Shown: positions 8,998 to 18,420, counted from the first letter of the stretch. The stretch: DNA of 64,000 bases from Candidatus Poribacteria bacterium (GCA_022826645.1 JAJDUM010000045.1:40398-104397); one strand, 5' to 3'. Made by a program: numbers and translations. Notes: generated from the sequence alone by a model not told the origin.

Positions 8998-9762
8998 ATG
9001 AGCTTAACAGATAAGCAAAAAGCGGATTATGAACGCGATGGATTTGTGATTTATGGGCATCTCCTGTCGGAGGAGACATTAGAGGTGTTGCGTGAACGGA
9101 TGGACGCATTGGCAGACGGTTCGCATCCGAATGCGGAGAAGGCGGGAGTGCGGTTGGAGGCAGCTGCCCAGAGAGGCGAACTTGAGAACGTGCCGCGTCG
9201 CGATAAAGTGTGGCAACTCTTGGATCCCCATCGTTACGATGAAGTGGTTTTTGAACATGCCAGCAACCCGAAAATCTTAGATATTGTTGAGGAGCTACTT
9301 GGCACGGAGGATATCAAACTATTCCATACCCAGACCTTGATGAAACCTGCTTTCCACGGCTCGATTGTGTCTTGGCACCAGGATTCGGCTTACTGGACTT
9401 CGGTGGATCCGCCCACGCTTGTGAGCTGTTGGACGGCGTTGGACGATGTGACGGAAGAGAACGGTTGTTTGCGATTGCTCCCCGGCAGTTACAAGAAGGG
9501 GATTTGGCCCCATGAACGGCGAGATTTCCTGCACGCCCAAGGTATAGACGAATCAACCGCGGTTCCAGTGGTGTTGAAGGCTGGCGGGTGTAGTTTTCAC
9601 CACAGTTTGACTGTCCATGGTAGTGGCGAGAATCGGACGCCACATCGTCGTCGGGGGCTTGCGACCAGCTACATGCGAGCGGACTCGAAATGGGTTGGCG
9701 ACCCAAATCAAAAACGAGACTTTCCACTCCTGCGGGGTAAGGAATACACCGGGTGTGTTTGA
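8998..9762 (+). CDS. Phytanoyl-CoA dioxygenase (PhyH) family protein
   Basis: 254 residues after a strong AAGGAGG site. Double-stranded beta-helix Fe(II)/2-oxoglutarate oxygenase: SWHQDSAYW at about 122-130 gives the H-x-D ligands, and LTVHGSGENRTPHRRRGLATSYM near 200-222 gives the distal His and the Arg that binds 2-oxoglutarate. VSCWTALDDVTEENGCLRLLPGSYK is the typical strand between them. Family knowledge: hydroxylation of small molecules or acyl chains with O2; bacterial members are very diverse. It is the closest in length and pattern to the gene at 51483-52247 (also 254 residues, similar C-terminus), so the two are probably paralogues. Confidence 0.93.
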   Translation: MSLTDKQKADYERDGFVIYGHLLSEETLEVLRERMDALADGSHPNAEKAGVRLEAAAQRGELENVPRRDKVWQLLDPHRYDEVVFEHASNPKILDIVEELLGTEDIKLFHTQTLMKPAFHGSIVSWHQDSAYWTSVDPPTLVSCWTALDDVTEENGCLRLLPGSYKKGIWPHERRDFLHAQGIDESTAVPVVLKAGGCSFHHSLTVHGSGENRTPHRRRGLATSYMRADSKWVGDPNQKRDFPLLRGKEYTGCV

Positions 9763-9847
9763 ACGGCTGGTTTGTAGTAGGGCAGTTTATTGCCCGTTCC
9801 CGCAGTTCCATGTCGGGGCAGGGATGCCCCTCCTACAGGGAGTAGAT

Positions 9848-10759
9848 CTAAACGGGCGAAATGGTGAACGAGGCGGTGTGGATGTGAAAACCGAGACTTT
9901 CGTATAGATTCACCGCTGCGGTTCGATAAAATTGGGTGCCGACTTCTGTCACAGCGATGCCTCGGTCGTGTAGGTAGTTTAGGGAACTAACCATCAACGC
10001 TCTGCCGAGTCCGACACCCCTGTAGTCTTCATGGACACCTGTCCAACCGATGCCGCCGGGGAAGGTTCCGCCGATCCTTTTTCTATCGTGCAGAACGATT
10101 CCTGCGCTTATGCCAATAGGTTCGCCGTCCTTTTCGGCGAAGAAGAATCCGTGTGGAGCAAAGTCTAACCCCTTGTTGACACCCAAGAAGCTTTGGTTCC
10201 AGAACTCGCCCGAGTTTGAGGAGCTGCCAAACACTGCATTCTTGACATCTGCCCAAGTTTGCTCGTCGCCCTCTCGAAATGTCCGTACGTTATACCCTGC
10301 TTCGATTGGAGGCGGTTGCGGCGTATAGTCTTGCATATCGAGCCGCAGGATAAGCTGGTCATGTATAACTTCAACGCTCTCTCCTTCAAAATGGCTCAAC
10401 ATCTGGCGATAGGGGGCATCCAGCCAAGTCACTACGCCAACCCGCTTTGCGCCCTTGTCTTTGAGGTAGTTGATACATGCCTGCAGCGGGGGGAAACTGT
10501 GGCATTCGCCCCGGCAGTCGTCGGGCACACCCGCCCACCGAATTTCTCCTAACCCCTCCTCTACCATCGAACTGTATGCGAAACTGACAAGCTCGCCATC
10601 CATAGAGCCAAGCGCGAAGAAACCTGATTGCTCCAGTGCGCCTAAATCAGCCGTGGTGAGCGATTGGAATCCGTGCACATTATCGTAAGCATCATTTACC
10701 AAGGTCAGGACCGCGTTTCGATTGTTTGCGTTTAGCTTTTCTACGGTTAGGTTGCTCAT
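9848..10759 (-). CDS. GNAT-family N-acetyltransferase (double domain)
   Basis: 303 residues, with TAAGGA upstream of the ATG at 10759. Two GNAT halves: a degenerate N-terminal one (about 1-140) and a canonical C-terminal one (about 155-303) with the acetyl-CoA loop VHEDYRGVGLGRAL and the motif B tail TAAVNLYESLGFHI. The arrangement resembles mycothiol-synthase-like tandem GNATs. It lies 66 bases after the HyuA gene on the same strand and is likely cotranscribed. Substrate unknown. Confidence 0.88.
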   Translation of the reverse strand: MSNLTVEKLNANNRNAVLTLVNDAYDNVHGFQSLTTADLGALEQSGFFALGSMDGELVSFAYSSMVEEGLGEIRWAGVPDDCRGECHSFPPLQACINYLKDKGAKRVGVVTWLDAPYRQMLSHFEGESVEVIHDQLILRLDMQDYTPQPPPIEAGYNVRTFREGDEQTWADVKNAVFGSSSNSGEFWNQSFLGVNKGLDFAPHGFFFAEKDGEPIGISAGIVLHDRKRIGGTFPGGIGWTGVHEDYRGVGLGRALMVSSLNYLHDRGIAVTEVGTQFYRTAAVNLYESLGFHIHTASFTISPV

Positions 10760-10825
10760 TCCATATCCTTACCTTTCTTGTAGCCGCGCCTGGAACGTGA
10801 AGCGGCGGAAGCGATGCACCCGTTT

Positions 10826-12919
10826 TCATGTCCCCATCGTAATGACGATATTCCCCCATTCATCCCGGAGTGCCGTACAACGTGGAGGGACCAGAATCGT
10901 TGTGTCATATTCTTCGACGATGAATGGCCCATTTTCAGCCTCACTCCCCAACCCTTCACGAGATAGCACCGGCACCTCAAGCCAACCTGTCTCCTTGCCA
11001 AAGTAGCAACGACGGTTTGGGGGTAAGGTTTGAGAACTTGGGGGTTGGAGATATGAGAACTGGGATTTGGCGGTTAGAATGGTGGCGGTCAAGCGGAGGT
11101 TGACAACCTCTATCGGGTCATTGGGTGCCCTGTGTCCGTATGTGCGCTCATGGTTGGCAGCAAACCGCTCACCCAATGTGTGGAAAAACTGCGACCCCCC
11201 AATATCCGCTTCAACAATGGGTAGCGTCAGTTCGGACGATTGTCCTGCATAACGTAGGTCGACCCCATGCTGCAAGGTCACGTGTGTACCGCTTTCCCCT
11301 TCTGCCATCAGTCCTTCCCGTGCGGCACGTTCCAGCCGCCCCAACGTCTCCTTGAAATCGTCTATGTCAAGTTCAGTGAGCAGACGCTTATAGGTTTGTA
11401 CGAGATGATAGGCAATATCTGCGTAGAGTAACCCGAACGCACTGAAAAGTCCGGGCGAAGGGGGAATAAGGATCCGCTTCATGCCGAGCGATTCTGCCAA
11501 CTCTGCTGCGTGTAGGGGACCGTTGCCACCGAAAGCACACAGTACGAACTCGCGTGGGTCGCGTCCTCGCTCCAATGATACGGCTCGCGCTGCCCGCGCC
11601 ATGTTCGCCGCAGCGATACGATAGACGCCGTGGGCGGCATCAGACGTGCTCAAATTGAGTGGCGCAGCGATTTTGTCGTGCAAGGTCTGATGCGATTTCT
11701 CTGCGTTCAGTGGTAGCGCACCGCCTGCGAGATGTTCTGGATTGAGATAGCCGAGCACCACATTGGCATCGGTAAGTGTCGGTTCTTCTCCACCCAACGC
11801 ATAACAGGCAGGTCCCGGCACCGCGCCTGCGCTTTGTGGGCCGACCCGTAGTGCCCCTCCCGTGTCGAGATATACGATACTCCCACCGCCAGCACCGACT
11901 TCAGCGATGTCAATTGCGGGCACACGCAACGGATAGCCACCCCCTTTACTCAAACGGGTGCCGACCGAGACACCTCCACCGACTTGGTATTCCGGCGAGT
12001 GCATAATCCCTCCGTCTTCGATCAACGATGCCTTTGCGGTAGTGCCGCCCATGTCGAGCGTCAAAACGTTGGTTAAGCCGATACGGTCTGCAAGCGTGAG
12101 CGAGGCGATGACCCCCGCTGCAGGTCCCGATTCGATGATATGGATGGGCATCTCGGCAGCAGATTCAGCGGACATGATCCCACCATTGGACTGCATGACA
12201 TAGAGTGGGAGCGCGTCATCTGTATGAGTCAACTGCTGGTTCAGCCGATCGGATAGCGAGTGCAGGTAGCGACTGACAACGGGTTGTAGATAGGCATTGA
12301 TAACGGTCGTACTTGTCCGTTCATACTCCTTGATTTCGGGCAGGACGTCGCAGGATAGGGAAACGGGTAGGTCTGGTGCCAGCTCGTGGATGAGTTCACC
12401 CAATTGTCGTTCATGGTCTGGATTGATGTAGGCGTTGATTAGGCAGACTGCAAGGGATTCGATATTCTGTGATAGCATCCATTGAATTACTTCCCGCGCC
12501 CCTTCGACATCCAACGGGCGCACGATTTCACCGTTTGCATCAATGCGTTCCTCAACTTCGCGCCGTAAGCGTCTTGACACCAATGGCAGCGGTTTCTCCC
12601 ACGTCAGATCGTACAAGCGCGGGTAGCGTAGTCGTCCAATTTCAAGCACATCCCGGAAGCCCTTGGTTGTGATAAGCCCAGTTAAAGCACCTTTACGTTC
12701 TAAGATCGTGTTGGTTGCCACCGTTGTTCCATGCAGCACTTCGGTGATTTGGCGTGGTAGTAGTGGTACCAAACCCGCGGCTATGCCTTCTGCGTAGTTG
12801 TCTGGCGTAGACGGTACTTTTTGCGTCAACACCGTACCATCCTCTCCCATGAGAACGATGTCGGTGAAGGTGCCGCCGATGTCAATGCCGAGGCGGTGTA
12901 TCTTTTGGGATGAATTCAT
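10826..12919 (-). CDS. hyuA: Hydantoinase/oxoprolinase family protein, HyuA-like subunit
   Basis: 697 residues. I take the ATG at 12919 (MNSSQKIHRLGIDIGGTFTD), which has AAAGGA nine bases upstream; an earlier in-frame ATG at 12943 overlaps the divergent gene and lacks a site. LGIDIGGTFTDIVL is the actin-like ATPase phosphate-1 loop; VLTLDMGGTTAKASLI is the second phosphate loop; GGGSIVYLD and PGPACYALGGEEPTLTDANVVLGYL are HyuA hallmarks; FGGNGPLHAAELAESLG follows. Length fits HyuA. Family: ATP-dependent opening of hydantoin, oxoproline or related rings, or acetone carboxylase-like chemistry, usually with a HyuB subunit. No hyuB is present on either side here. Confidence 0.92.
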   Translation of the reverse strand: MNSSQKIHRLGIDIGGTFTDIVLMGEDGTVLTQKVPSTPDNYAEGIAAGLVPLLPRQITEVLHGTTVATNTILERKGALTGLITTKGFRDVLEIGRLRYPRLYDLTWEKPLPLVSRRLRREVEERIDANGEIVRPLDVEGAREVIQWMLSQNIESLAVCLINAYINPDHERQLGELIHELAPDLPVSLSCDVLPEIKEYERTSTTVINAYLQPVVSRYLHSLSDRLNQQLTHTDDALPLYVMQSNGGIMSAESAAEMPIHIIESGPAAGVIASLTLADRIGLTNVLTLDMGGTTAKASLIEDGGIMHSPEYQVGGGVSVGTRLSKGGGYPLRVPAIDIAEVGAGGGSIVYLDTGGALRVGPQSAGAVPGPACYALGGEEPTLTDANVVLGYLNPEHLAGGALPLNAEKSHQTLHDKIAAPLNLSTSDAAHGVYRIAAANMARAARAVSLERGRDPREFVLCAFGGNGPLHAAELAESLGMKRILIPPSPGLFSAFGLLYADIAYHLVQTYKRLLTELDIDDFKETLGRLERAAREGLMAEGESGTHVTLQHGVDLRYAGQSSELTLPIVEADIGGSQFFHTLGERFAANHERTYGHRAPNDPIEVVNLRLTATILTAKSQFSYLQPPSSQTLPPNRRCYFGKETGWLEVPVLSREGLGSEAENGPFIVEEYDTTILVPPRCTALRDEWGNIVITMGT

Positions 12920-12981
12920 TTTAGCGGTTCCTTTTGAATCCAAGCTGTAACGACTATGGACTCATCTGCGTTGGTATTTGC

Positions 12982-13377
12982 ATGGATACTAAACTAACGG
13001 TCAATCAAGCTGCTCAACAACTGAATCTCTCATCTAAAAGTGTCAAGCGTTGGCTTAAGGTAGGCAAACTGAACGGCGAAAAGGCAGACGGGAAGTGGCA
13101 CGTTCAAGCTGATAGGATATTTGAACACTACCTAAACCCTAACCCTCAGATGGATGCTCGGTTAGCCTTGGAGCAGGTGCAGGAGGAAGCAAGACACTTG
13201 CGAGAAGTATTAGATAACCGGGACAGCCAAATTGAATCCATGACTCAGCATATAGAGCGTCTTTCTCAACTGTTAGCTGTCTCTCACAGATCACTCCAAC
13301 AGGTTACGGATCAGTATAACCTCTTGATAGAAGATAATCGAAAGCCATCTTTCTGGAAACGTCTGTTTGGTGGTTAA
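12982..13377 (+). CDS. Small HTH protein with coiled coil
   Basis: 131 residues from the ATG at 12982 (an in-frame start at 12934 would overlap the divergent hyuA start; neither has a strong ribosome site). Residues 3-48 are an excisionase/MerR-type winged helix: LTVNQAAQQLNLSSKSVKRW then GKLNGEKADGKWHV. Residues 60-118 are Glu/Gln-rich heptads, predicted coiled coil, and the end KPSFWKRLFGG is a short amphipathic tail. It probably binds DNA as an oligomer; it could be a local regulator or a relic of a mobile element. It converges on the SIR2-domain gene, so a role in controlling that gene is possible but not shown. Confidence 0.75.
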   Translation: MDTKLTVNQAAQQLNLSSKSVKRWLKVGKLNGEKADGKWHVQADRIFEHYLNPNPQMDARLALEQVQEEARHLREVLDNRDSQIESMTQHIERLSQLLAVSHRSLQQVTDQYNLLIEDNRKPSFWKRLFGG

Positions 13378-13379
13378 TT

Positions 13380-13405
13380 ATCTAAAGAATCGCTCTTCTT
13401 TAGAT
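13380..13405 (+). terminator. Possible intrinsic terminator
   Basis: Three bases after the HTH gene stop: a perfect 10-bp stem, ATCTAAAGAA and its complement TTCTTTAGAT, with a 6-base loop. The U-tract is weak (TTTCCC with the stem end), and the stem is AT-rich, so termination is uncertain. Confidence 0.4.
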
Positions 13406-13641
13406 TTCCCGTATTAGGTAGCAGATCGCCGCAATTGTCTGAATCACGGATTATCACGGATTAACGGATGACACGGATTTAAAAAGACCCGTTATCGGTT
13501 ATACTTCAGCCCCACATGTGTCAGAATCTGGATTGTTGCAAACCCTCACAGATCGGTTAGGGCTCTTTTCGCAAAAAACGGATATTGTCCTTCTCTTTTC
13601 CACCGCTGTTGCATAGTCATAAAAAATATGGTCTTCCACAG

Positions 13642-16600
13642 CTATAATAGTTGAACTTTAATATCCTCTAGTTTTTCCTTAAGTTGTTCTGAAATATCCG
13701 ACGACAGGAGATTATCAATCAGGTCCCGCCCTGAATGCCAAGAATGTCTTGGCAGATCGCATTCCCACAAATAAATCAACAATTTTACTACCGATTCGGG
13801 GTGCTTCTGCCATAAATCGTTTTCATTGTTTATACCGAGTTCTTCTATCACATAGCAATCCTGCAACGAGCTCACCGTCATCTGAACTGCTATATCAACG
13901 GCTTCAGGAAATACCGATGTCAAATGCGGTAGCCAGTTCAGCATTCGTGCAGCCTCGCCAGACTCAGGTTCACCAGCCGGCATACCGAGCAACCGATTCT
14001 CCCAATGACGCTTGAGCCAACGTTGCCACAATCCCTGTTGTTCGGCTCGAGCCATGTTTTGTAAATGGTTGCCTACTTCTTCTGCAAAATAAGCCCTAGT
14101 CCCTTGGCTGTCATCATGTCGAAAAAGTTTAGGAATCCACTTATCAGTCGGGTCTTCAACGAAATACACGAGCATGTAGATGTAATATTCAACAAATCGG
14201 TCCCGTTGATTCAAGAGGTCACTGTTAATTTGCTCAACAGCTTTGAGGAACGGGTCAGCCATAACTTCAGCTACAACAGGATTGAGCCGTCCCCCAGTTA
14301 GGAAGCCACTCCATGCTGCTTGGAAGTCGTCACTGTTAGAGTCAAAAAGTGGAAGTAGATTGTCTTGTGTCCACCTCTCATCAACGGTTAGCAAAAAGGC
14401 AAATTGGCTCGCGAGAACCGTTCGCCCAAGCTTGCCTGATAGTGACGTATCTTCCACAATATCCGATAGGGCCCTGCAATACTCGTTGCTGAGACCCGTA
14501 GGCTTAGGGTCTTGGTGTTGTCGCCAAAGCGAAAACCCATATACCCAAAAATTGATAATGTCCCACGCAGGGTAGTTGATAGCAAATTCAAACCAGTCGT
14601 CTATTTCCTCGCTTCGGTCAATCTGGTCAAGATTGTGCCATAAAGCTGCAGCAATTTTATTGGCTTGTGGGAGTAGGGTCAAGACATAGGAGGAATCATC
14701 CTCCCTCAACAATTTGTAAAGCACTTTGGCGATTTCACGATTATGTCTCGGATGCAACTCAGTCTTGCCAAGCCAATAGAGTACTTTGCGATATTTATCT
14801 TCGTTCAACTCCATCGTTGACCAAGCATATATCAAGGCCGACCAGAGATAAACATCCCACTCTTCAGATCTACCTAATACGTTTGCCAAATCAAGGCCCC
14901 AGTCAAAATTGCGCCTTGCTGCCTCTGCAACATTTTCTATGAGTCCTCTGTGATTAGGATCCTCCCATTCTGTAATTTGAAATGACAACAGATTGCCAAG
15001 CCAATGGGAGGCCGGGTTTGCCAACAGTTGTTCAGGGGTCAAAGGACTTTGCAAACCTCCTGAATCTGAGGTCATCCAATACGTTAGATCTGGATGTTCT
15101 GTTGGTTCAAAATTCGGGTACTCTGCTAACACTTCACCAAGCACTTGCCTAGCTAAAGCACAATTGAGATCTGATTTATGGAGCCAGTCAAACCATTTGA
15201 AATGTTGCCTTGCAGTCTCCTCCATGTTGTTGGGGGCTGCTTCGTGTGGCCAACGAAATGCCCATACGGCATTAATGAGGGCTCGTCGACGTTCTGGACT
15301 GGCTTGGGGGTAGGCTAACCTTACTGCCCGAAACACCTCATGGCGAATCAACGATTCGTGCAGGTCTATATGTGTTAGCAACCAATCAATTTTGTCGTCT
15401 GCCGTCAGATCTTCGCGTTTGGACAACCCATGCACCGCCAACCGGCGCAGCAGTGGTGCATCCGAGCTTACCAACCGATTGCACCACTGCACTGCTACAT
15501 CTACCTGATTTGAGGTCAACCATTCGAGGCAATCACGAGCTGCATCAATCAACACGTCTATCGATCGAGGATACCTATCTTGCTCGTGAGGCTCAATCGC
15601 CGAGCGCCTGCGGCTATCACTATCCCACTCGGGATGTATCTGCTGCCAAGTGCACAATGTAATGTATCGCTCTTCCAGACGCTTAATAACACGGTTAAGC
15701 AAGGGTTCGGCTACTTGAGATCTCTTTGGCCTCAGTCCCTTCTTCCACAGATCATTTAATGCGTTGTGTTTACCGATCAGCAGCAATTCTGCATCAACTG
15801 GCGGAGTCTCATTGTCTTCATCATCATTGGGCCAGAAGAAACCCTCTTTGAGACGGAGTTGGCTCTCCATCATCGTATCGAAAATCTGTAACAGACTGTC
15901 CAGCATTCCGCGCTGAATACAATGTTCGCCCATCCTTTGCAGAAGGGTGCTGGTATCAATATGCCCCGACATGCTTATATCTGCATCTCTCCGAACAGTA
16001 GTAAGTAGCAGTGAAATCCAGCGGGACAAAATGTCCGTATACCAGGAGGTTTCCCTATCCCTCCCTATTCGATAAGCTAGATCAGACCAGAAATGGGGAT
16101 GCAGACGCACATTATGCTTGCCAATTAGTAAGAATAGCTTACTGGCATGTGTGTAGGCAAATTGTTCGACCAACCACCACGAAAAGATTCTATCTCGCTT
16201 GTTGAGCGTACCGTTGCCAAATAGCGGGGTTAAATACTCGCGCTCATCAAGCCAATCAATCCATTTAGGATCTGAAGATGCTTCTGTGAAGAATCGAGTC
16301 CTCGTGTCATCTTCAAGGGCATACTCAACAAGATCTTCGGTTTCCATATCAAGAGAGGGTGGGTTTTCCGCAATCGCGGTAATCTCTCGGTGCCAATCAA
16401 CGGCACCACGCCGGATAAGATCTGCTAGACGACGGATCCCCTCGTCAAGTGCGCTATGGTCGTCCTCGCTGGGTTGTGAGTAGTTGATTGGATTAATTCC
16501 GAGTAACTGCCAACGGTCTCTGTCATTGTCACTTTCACTGGTTAGAGCAAAACGCGGCCCTTCCTCACTTCCCAGTAAAGCGCGCGCTAGATAGGTCATA

Positions 16601-17202
16601 ATCATGTCATTGTGGCTATAGCCGACGAAAAGGATTGTAAAATTACTGAACAATTCAACGAGGAAACGGCGTGCCCATCCCTCGGTCAGATAGGCTCGTC
16701 CAAAATCTGCGTCCGTAAGCACCACCTCATTGGATTGACTAATTGCACCATGGACGTGGACGATACCCTTAAATCGATGCCCCAAGGGTAACGCTGGAGC
16801 CCGAAAGACCTCGGGCACACTACCGAATATATCCTTTGCTGCCTGCTCAAACAAAAGATCGAAGTTAGTGGTAACAACACGAATCTTTCCGACATCAGGA
16901 TACAGTCGTAATAAATTCCGATGCAGTTCCGTAGATTCTAGACCATCTCGTGAAAGTACGTCCTTCGCGCGCTCGTGGACATTTACCCCCTCATGTTGCA
17001 ATCTTCCGAGAAAAAGGTCTATCTCCTCCCCGCTTTGTAAGGCTTGGCCAGTTCCTGCTGCAATCATATCCGCTAAATTTTTGAAGTTCGGTAGACAGGC
17101 CGGTTCACCCATTGAAACTCCAGCCCCAGCGAAAACTACTAATTTACCATCGCGCAAAGCATTTAGCAGATCTACGGGAAAATCAATTCCTGCAAATTTC
17201 AT
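13642..17202 (-). CDS. SIR2-domain protein with long helical C-terminus; candidate anti-phage NADase
   Basis: 1186 residues. The N-terminal ~270 residues are a SIR2-like NAD-binding fold: VVFAGAGVSM (glycine loop, G26-S30), VVTTNFDLLFE with N113, IVHVHGAI with H151, and LFVGYSHND at 192-199. The N/H pair matches the residues needed for NAD+ cleavage in defence sirtuins such as ThsA and DSR proteins. The remaining 900 residues are alpha-helical, HEAT/TPR-like, without recognisable enzyme motifs, and recall SIR2-DUF4020 defence proteins. Family inference: the C-terminal part senses infection and the SIR2 domain destroys NAD+, halting the cell. It stands between an HTH protein and an unrecognised protein. 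Base composition looks more AT-rich than neighbours by eye, consistent with transfer. No signal peptide. Confidence 0.85.
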   Translation of the reverse strand: MKFAGIDFPVDLLNALRDGKLVVFAGAGVSMGEPACLPNFKNLADMIAAGTGQALQSGEEIDLFLGRLQHEGVNVHERAKDVLSRDGLESTELHRNLLRLYPDVGKIRVVTTNFDLLFEQAAKDIFGSVPEVFRAPALPLGHRFKGIVHVHGAISQSNEVVLTDADFGRAYLTEGWARRFLVELFSNFTILFVGYSHNDMIMTYLARALLGSEEGPRFALTSESDNDRDRWQLLGINPINYSQPSEDDHSALDEGIRRLADLIRRGAVDWHREITAIAENPPSLDMETEDLVEYALEDDTRTRFFTEASSDPKWIDWLDEREYLTPLFGNGTLNKRDRIFSWWLVEQFAYTHASKLFLLIGKHNVRLHPHFWSDLAYRIGRDRETSWYTDILSRWISLLLTTVRRDADISMSGHIDTSTLLQRMGEHCIQRGMLDSLLQIFDTMMESQLRLKEGFFWPNDDEDNETPPVDAELLLIGKHNALNDLWKKGLRPKRSQVAEPLLNRVIKRLEERYITLCTWQQIHPEWDSDSRRRSAIEPHEQDRYPRSIDVLIDAARDCLEWLTSNQVDVAVQWCNRLVSSDAPLLRRLAVHGLSKREDLTADDKIDWLLTHIDLHESLIRHEVFRAVRLAYPQASPERRRALINAVWAFRWPHEAAPNNMEETARQHFKWFDWLHKSDLNCALARQVLGEVLAEYPNFEPTEHPDLTYWMTSDSGGLQSPLTPEQLLANPASHWLGNLLSFQITEWEDPNHRGLIENVAEAARRNFDWGLDLANVLGRSEEWDVYLWSALIYAWSTMELNEDKYRKVLYWLGKTELHPRHNREIAKVLYKLLREDDSSYVLTLLPQANKIAAALWHNLDQIDRSEEIDDWFEFAINYPAWDIINFWVYGFSLWRQHQDPKPTGLSNEYCRALSDIVEDTSLSGKLGRTVLASQFAFLLTVDERWTQDNLLPLFDSNSDDFQAAWSGFLTGGRLNPVVAEVMADPFLKAVEQINSDLLNQRDRFVEYYIYMLVYFVEDPTDKWIPKLFRHDDSQGTRAYFAEEVGNHLQNMARAEQQGLWQRWLKRHWENRLLGMPAGEPESGEAARMLNWLPHLTSVFPEAVDIAVQMTVSSLQDCYVIEELGINNENDLWQKHPESVVKLLIYLWECDLPRHSWHSGRDLIDNLLSSDISEQLKEKLEDIKVQLL

Positions 17203-17441
17203 GTGTTTCCCTCAATAGTTTAGATTTTTTCAAATTCTGTTTCGCTTGGTTGGGGTTCGGATTGATTTTGTGTGTTCATCATTTTTCTTTTATGAATGTT
17301 TGCATGTCTGGCTGTACCATATACATTGCGCTCCTCTGGAGCGCGGAGATTGGACGTATCGCCTTCTATAGACATATCGCTCCTCTGGAGCGAAAGAGAG
17401 GGCACTTCAACTTTAGTAGCAAACCGATGAATTTGCAACAC
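17203..17441. repeat. Two hairpin repeats of the CGCTCCTCTGGAGCG type
   Basis: Copies at 17323-17344 and 17372-17392, each beginning ACAT and containing a perfect hairpin. They match the pair at 3759-3830 in layout, but the stem bases differ on both arms in a compensating way. The rest of this gap shows no gene. Confidence 0.65.
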
Positions 17442-18233
17442 TTAGCAACTAAAATTATTATACTCCACTGCGGCGGGGAAGTTGTCTTTCAGATAGGCGA
17501 GAACCTCGTCGATAGGACATTCGCACCGCAAGTTAGCAAACGGAAATTCTCCTGTCTCCCGAAAGAGCGCCCCGTTCCGGGCATGGAAATTTCCCCGTCG
17601 ATCTGTAAACTGACCCCAATGTCCCATAGTATATCGAACTTCGGGTCTCGGATCCGCACTCTGTTTCCAGCGGTCTGGAAACAACCTCTGAAATGGTAGC
17701 ACAGAATTGAGCCAACTCCCGCAGCGGACAACGTCGACCTCCGGACGCCTAGCCTGAGAATCTTGCAGCAACCGGATCAGGGAGGCGGCAAACGGGATCC
17801 ACATATCGCTCAAGGGAGATCGAGGTTGATAAACGTTGAAGATGTGGATATTGAGTTGGTTATCTCCGTAGTCGTAGCTCCAGCACTCGTAAGGTCGGGT
17901 TTCAGGCGGTGGTATCGCATCTGGTCGTTTCTTCAGGTATTGCCATAACAGGTCTAACCCCGCTGCCTCAAGCTGTTCGGTGGAGGGCGCAGTCATGTAA
18001 CGATTGAAAACCGTCCTCAATTCCCTTAGAATATCTGACCACTCCGGGGCGGCTTCCCCATTGGCAGGGTGGTGTTTTCCGTCGTAAAGCGAGGTGTTCC
18101 GGTAAATATTCACCCGACCGTTCACCAACCCTTCAAAGTCGGTTTCCCCCTCACAAAGACGTTTATGGACAAACCAGAGGCTGAGTTTAGTAAATTCCCT
18201 CACATAGTTGATGTGTATCGACTCATGTCCCAA
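17442..18233 (-). CDS. Unrecognised conserved-looking protein
   Basis: 263 residues from a TTG at 18233. The frame stays open to a GTG at 18251, but that codon sits inside the only good ribosome site (GGGAGGAAA), which is correctly spaced for the TTG. I do not recognise the family. Seen: no signal peptide or membrane segment; an N-terminal helical half (IHINYVREFTKLSLWFVHKR, then ILRELRTVFNRYM); a middle ECWSYDYGDNQLNIHIFNVY; and a C-terminal run with YTMGHWGQFTDRRGNFHARN, rich in His, Trp and Arg and likely an active or binding site. It lies 240 bp upstream of the SIR2 gene on the same strand, so a two-gene unit is possible, but the gap contains hairpins. Confidence 0.7.
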   Translation of the reverse strand: MGHESIHINYVREFTKLSLWFVHKRLCEGETDFEGLVNGRVNIYRNTSLYDGKHHPANGEAAPEWSDILRELRTVFNRYMTAPSTEQLEAAGLDLLWQYLKKRPDAIPPPETRPYECWSYDYGDNQLNIHIFNVYQPRSPLSDMWIPFAASLIRLLQDSQARRPEVDVVRCGSWLNSVLPFQRLFPDRWKQSADPRPEVRYTMGHWGQFTDRRGNFHARNGALFRETGEFPFANLRCECPIDEVLAYLKDNFPAAVEYNNFSC

Positions 18234-18298
18234 TGTGCGCTTTCCTCCCACCGATAATTGTTCTGTTTACTGTGTACCATGAACAGGTTATTCTTCTG

Positions 18299-18420
18299 TA
18301 GGGCTATTCAGTTTTCGGCTTTTTAACCATTTTGTTTGGAAAGGCGCACCCGGGAGATCACGCCTACAGTGAGATGTCGGGATTCGGAGATCCCTCCTAC
18401 AGTAAAACTAAATGACCCTA
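18299..18420. mobile_element. MITE-like repeat family A, copy 2
   Basis: 122 bp with the same terminal inverted repeats as 5479-5600 and only a few base differences. Flanked by TTCTTCTG on both sides (18291-18298 and 18421-18428). Its terminal CTA (18418-18420) supplies the TAG stop codon of the glycosylphosphotransferase gene. Removing the element and one target copy restores GAA GAA TAA, so the encoded protein end is unchanged. Confidence 0.8.

Noticed and set aside
17112..17699. 195-codon plus-strand frame
   Set aside because: Crosses the end of two minus-strand genes and an intergenic hairpin region; no domain-like pattern.
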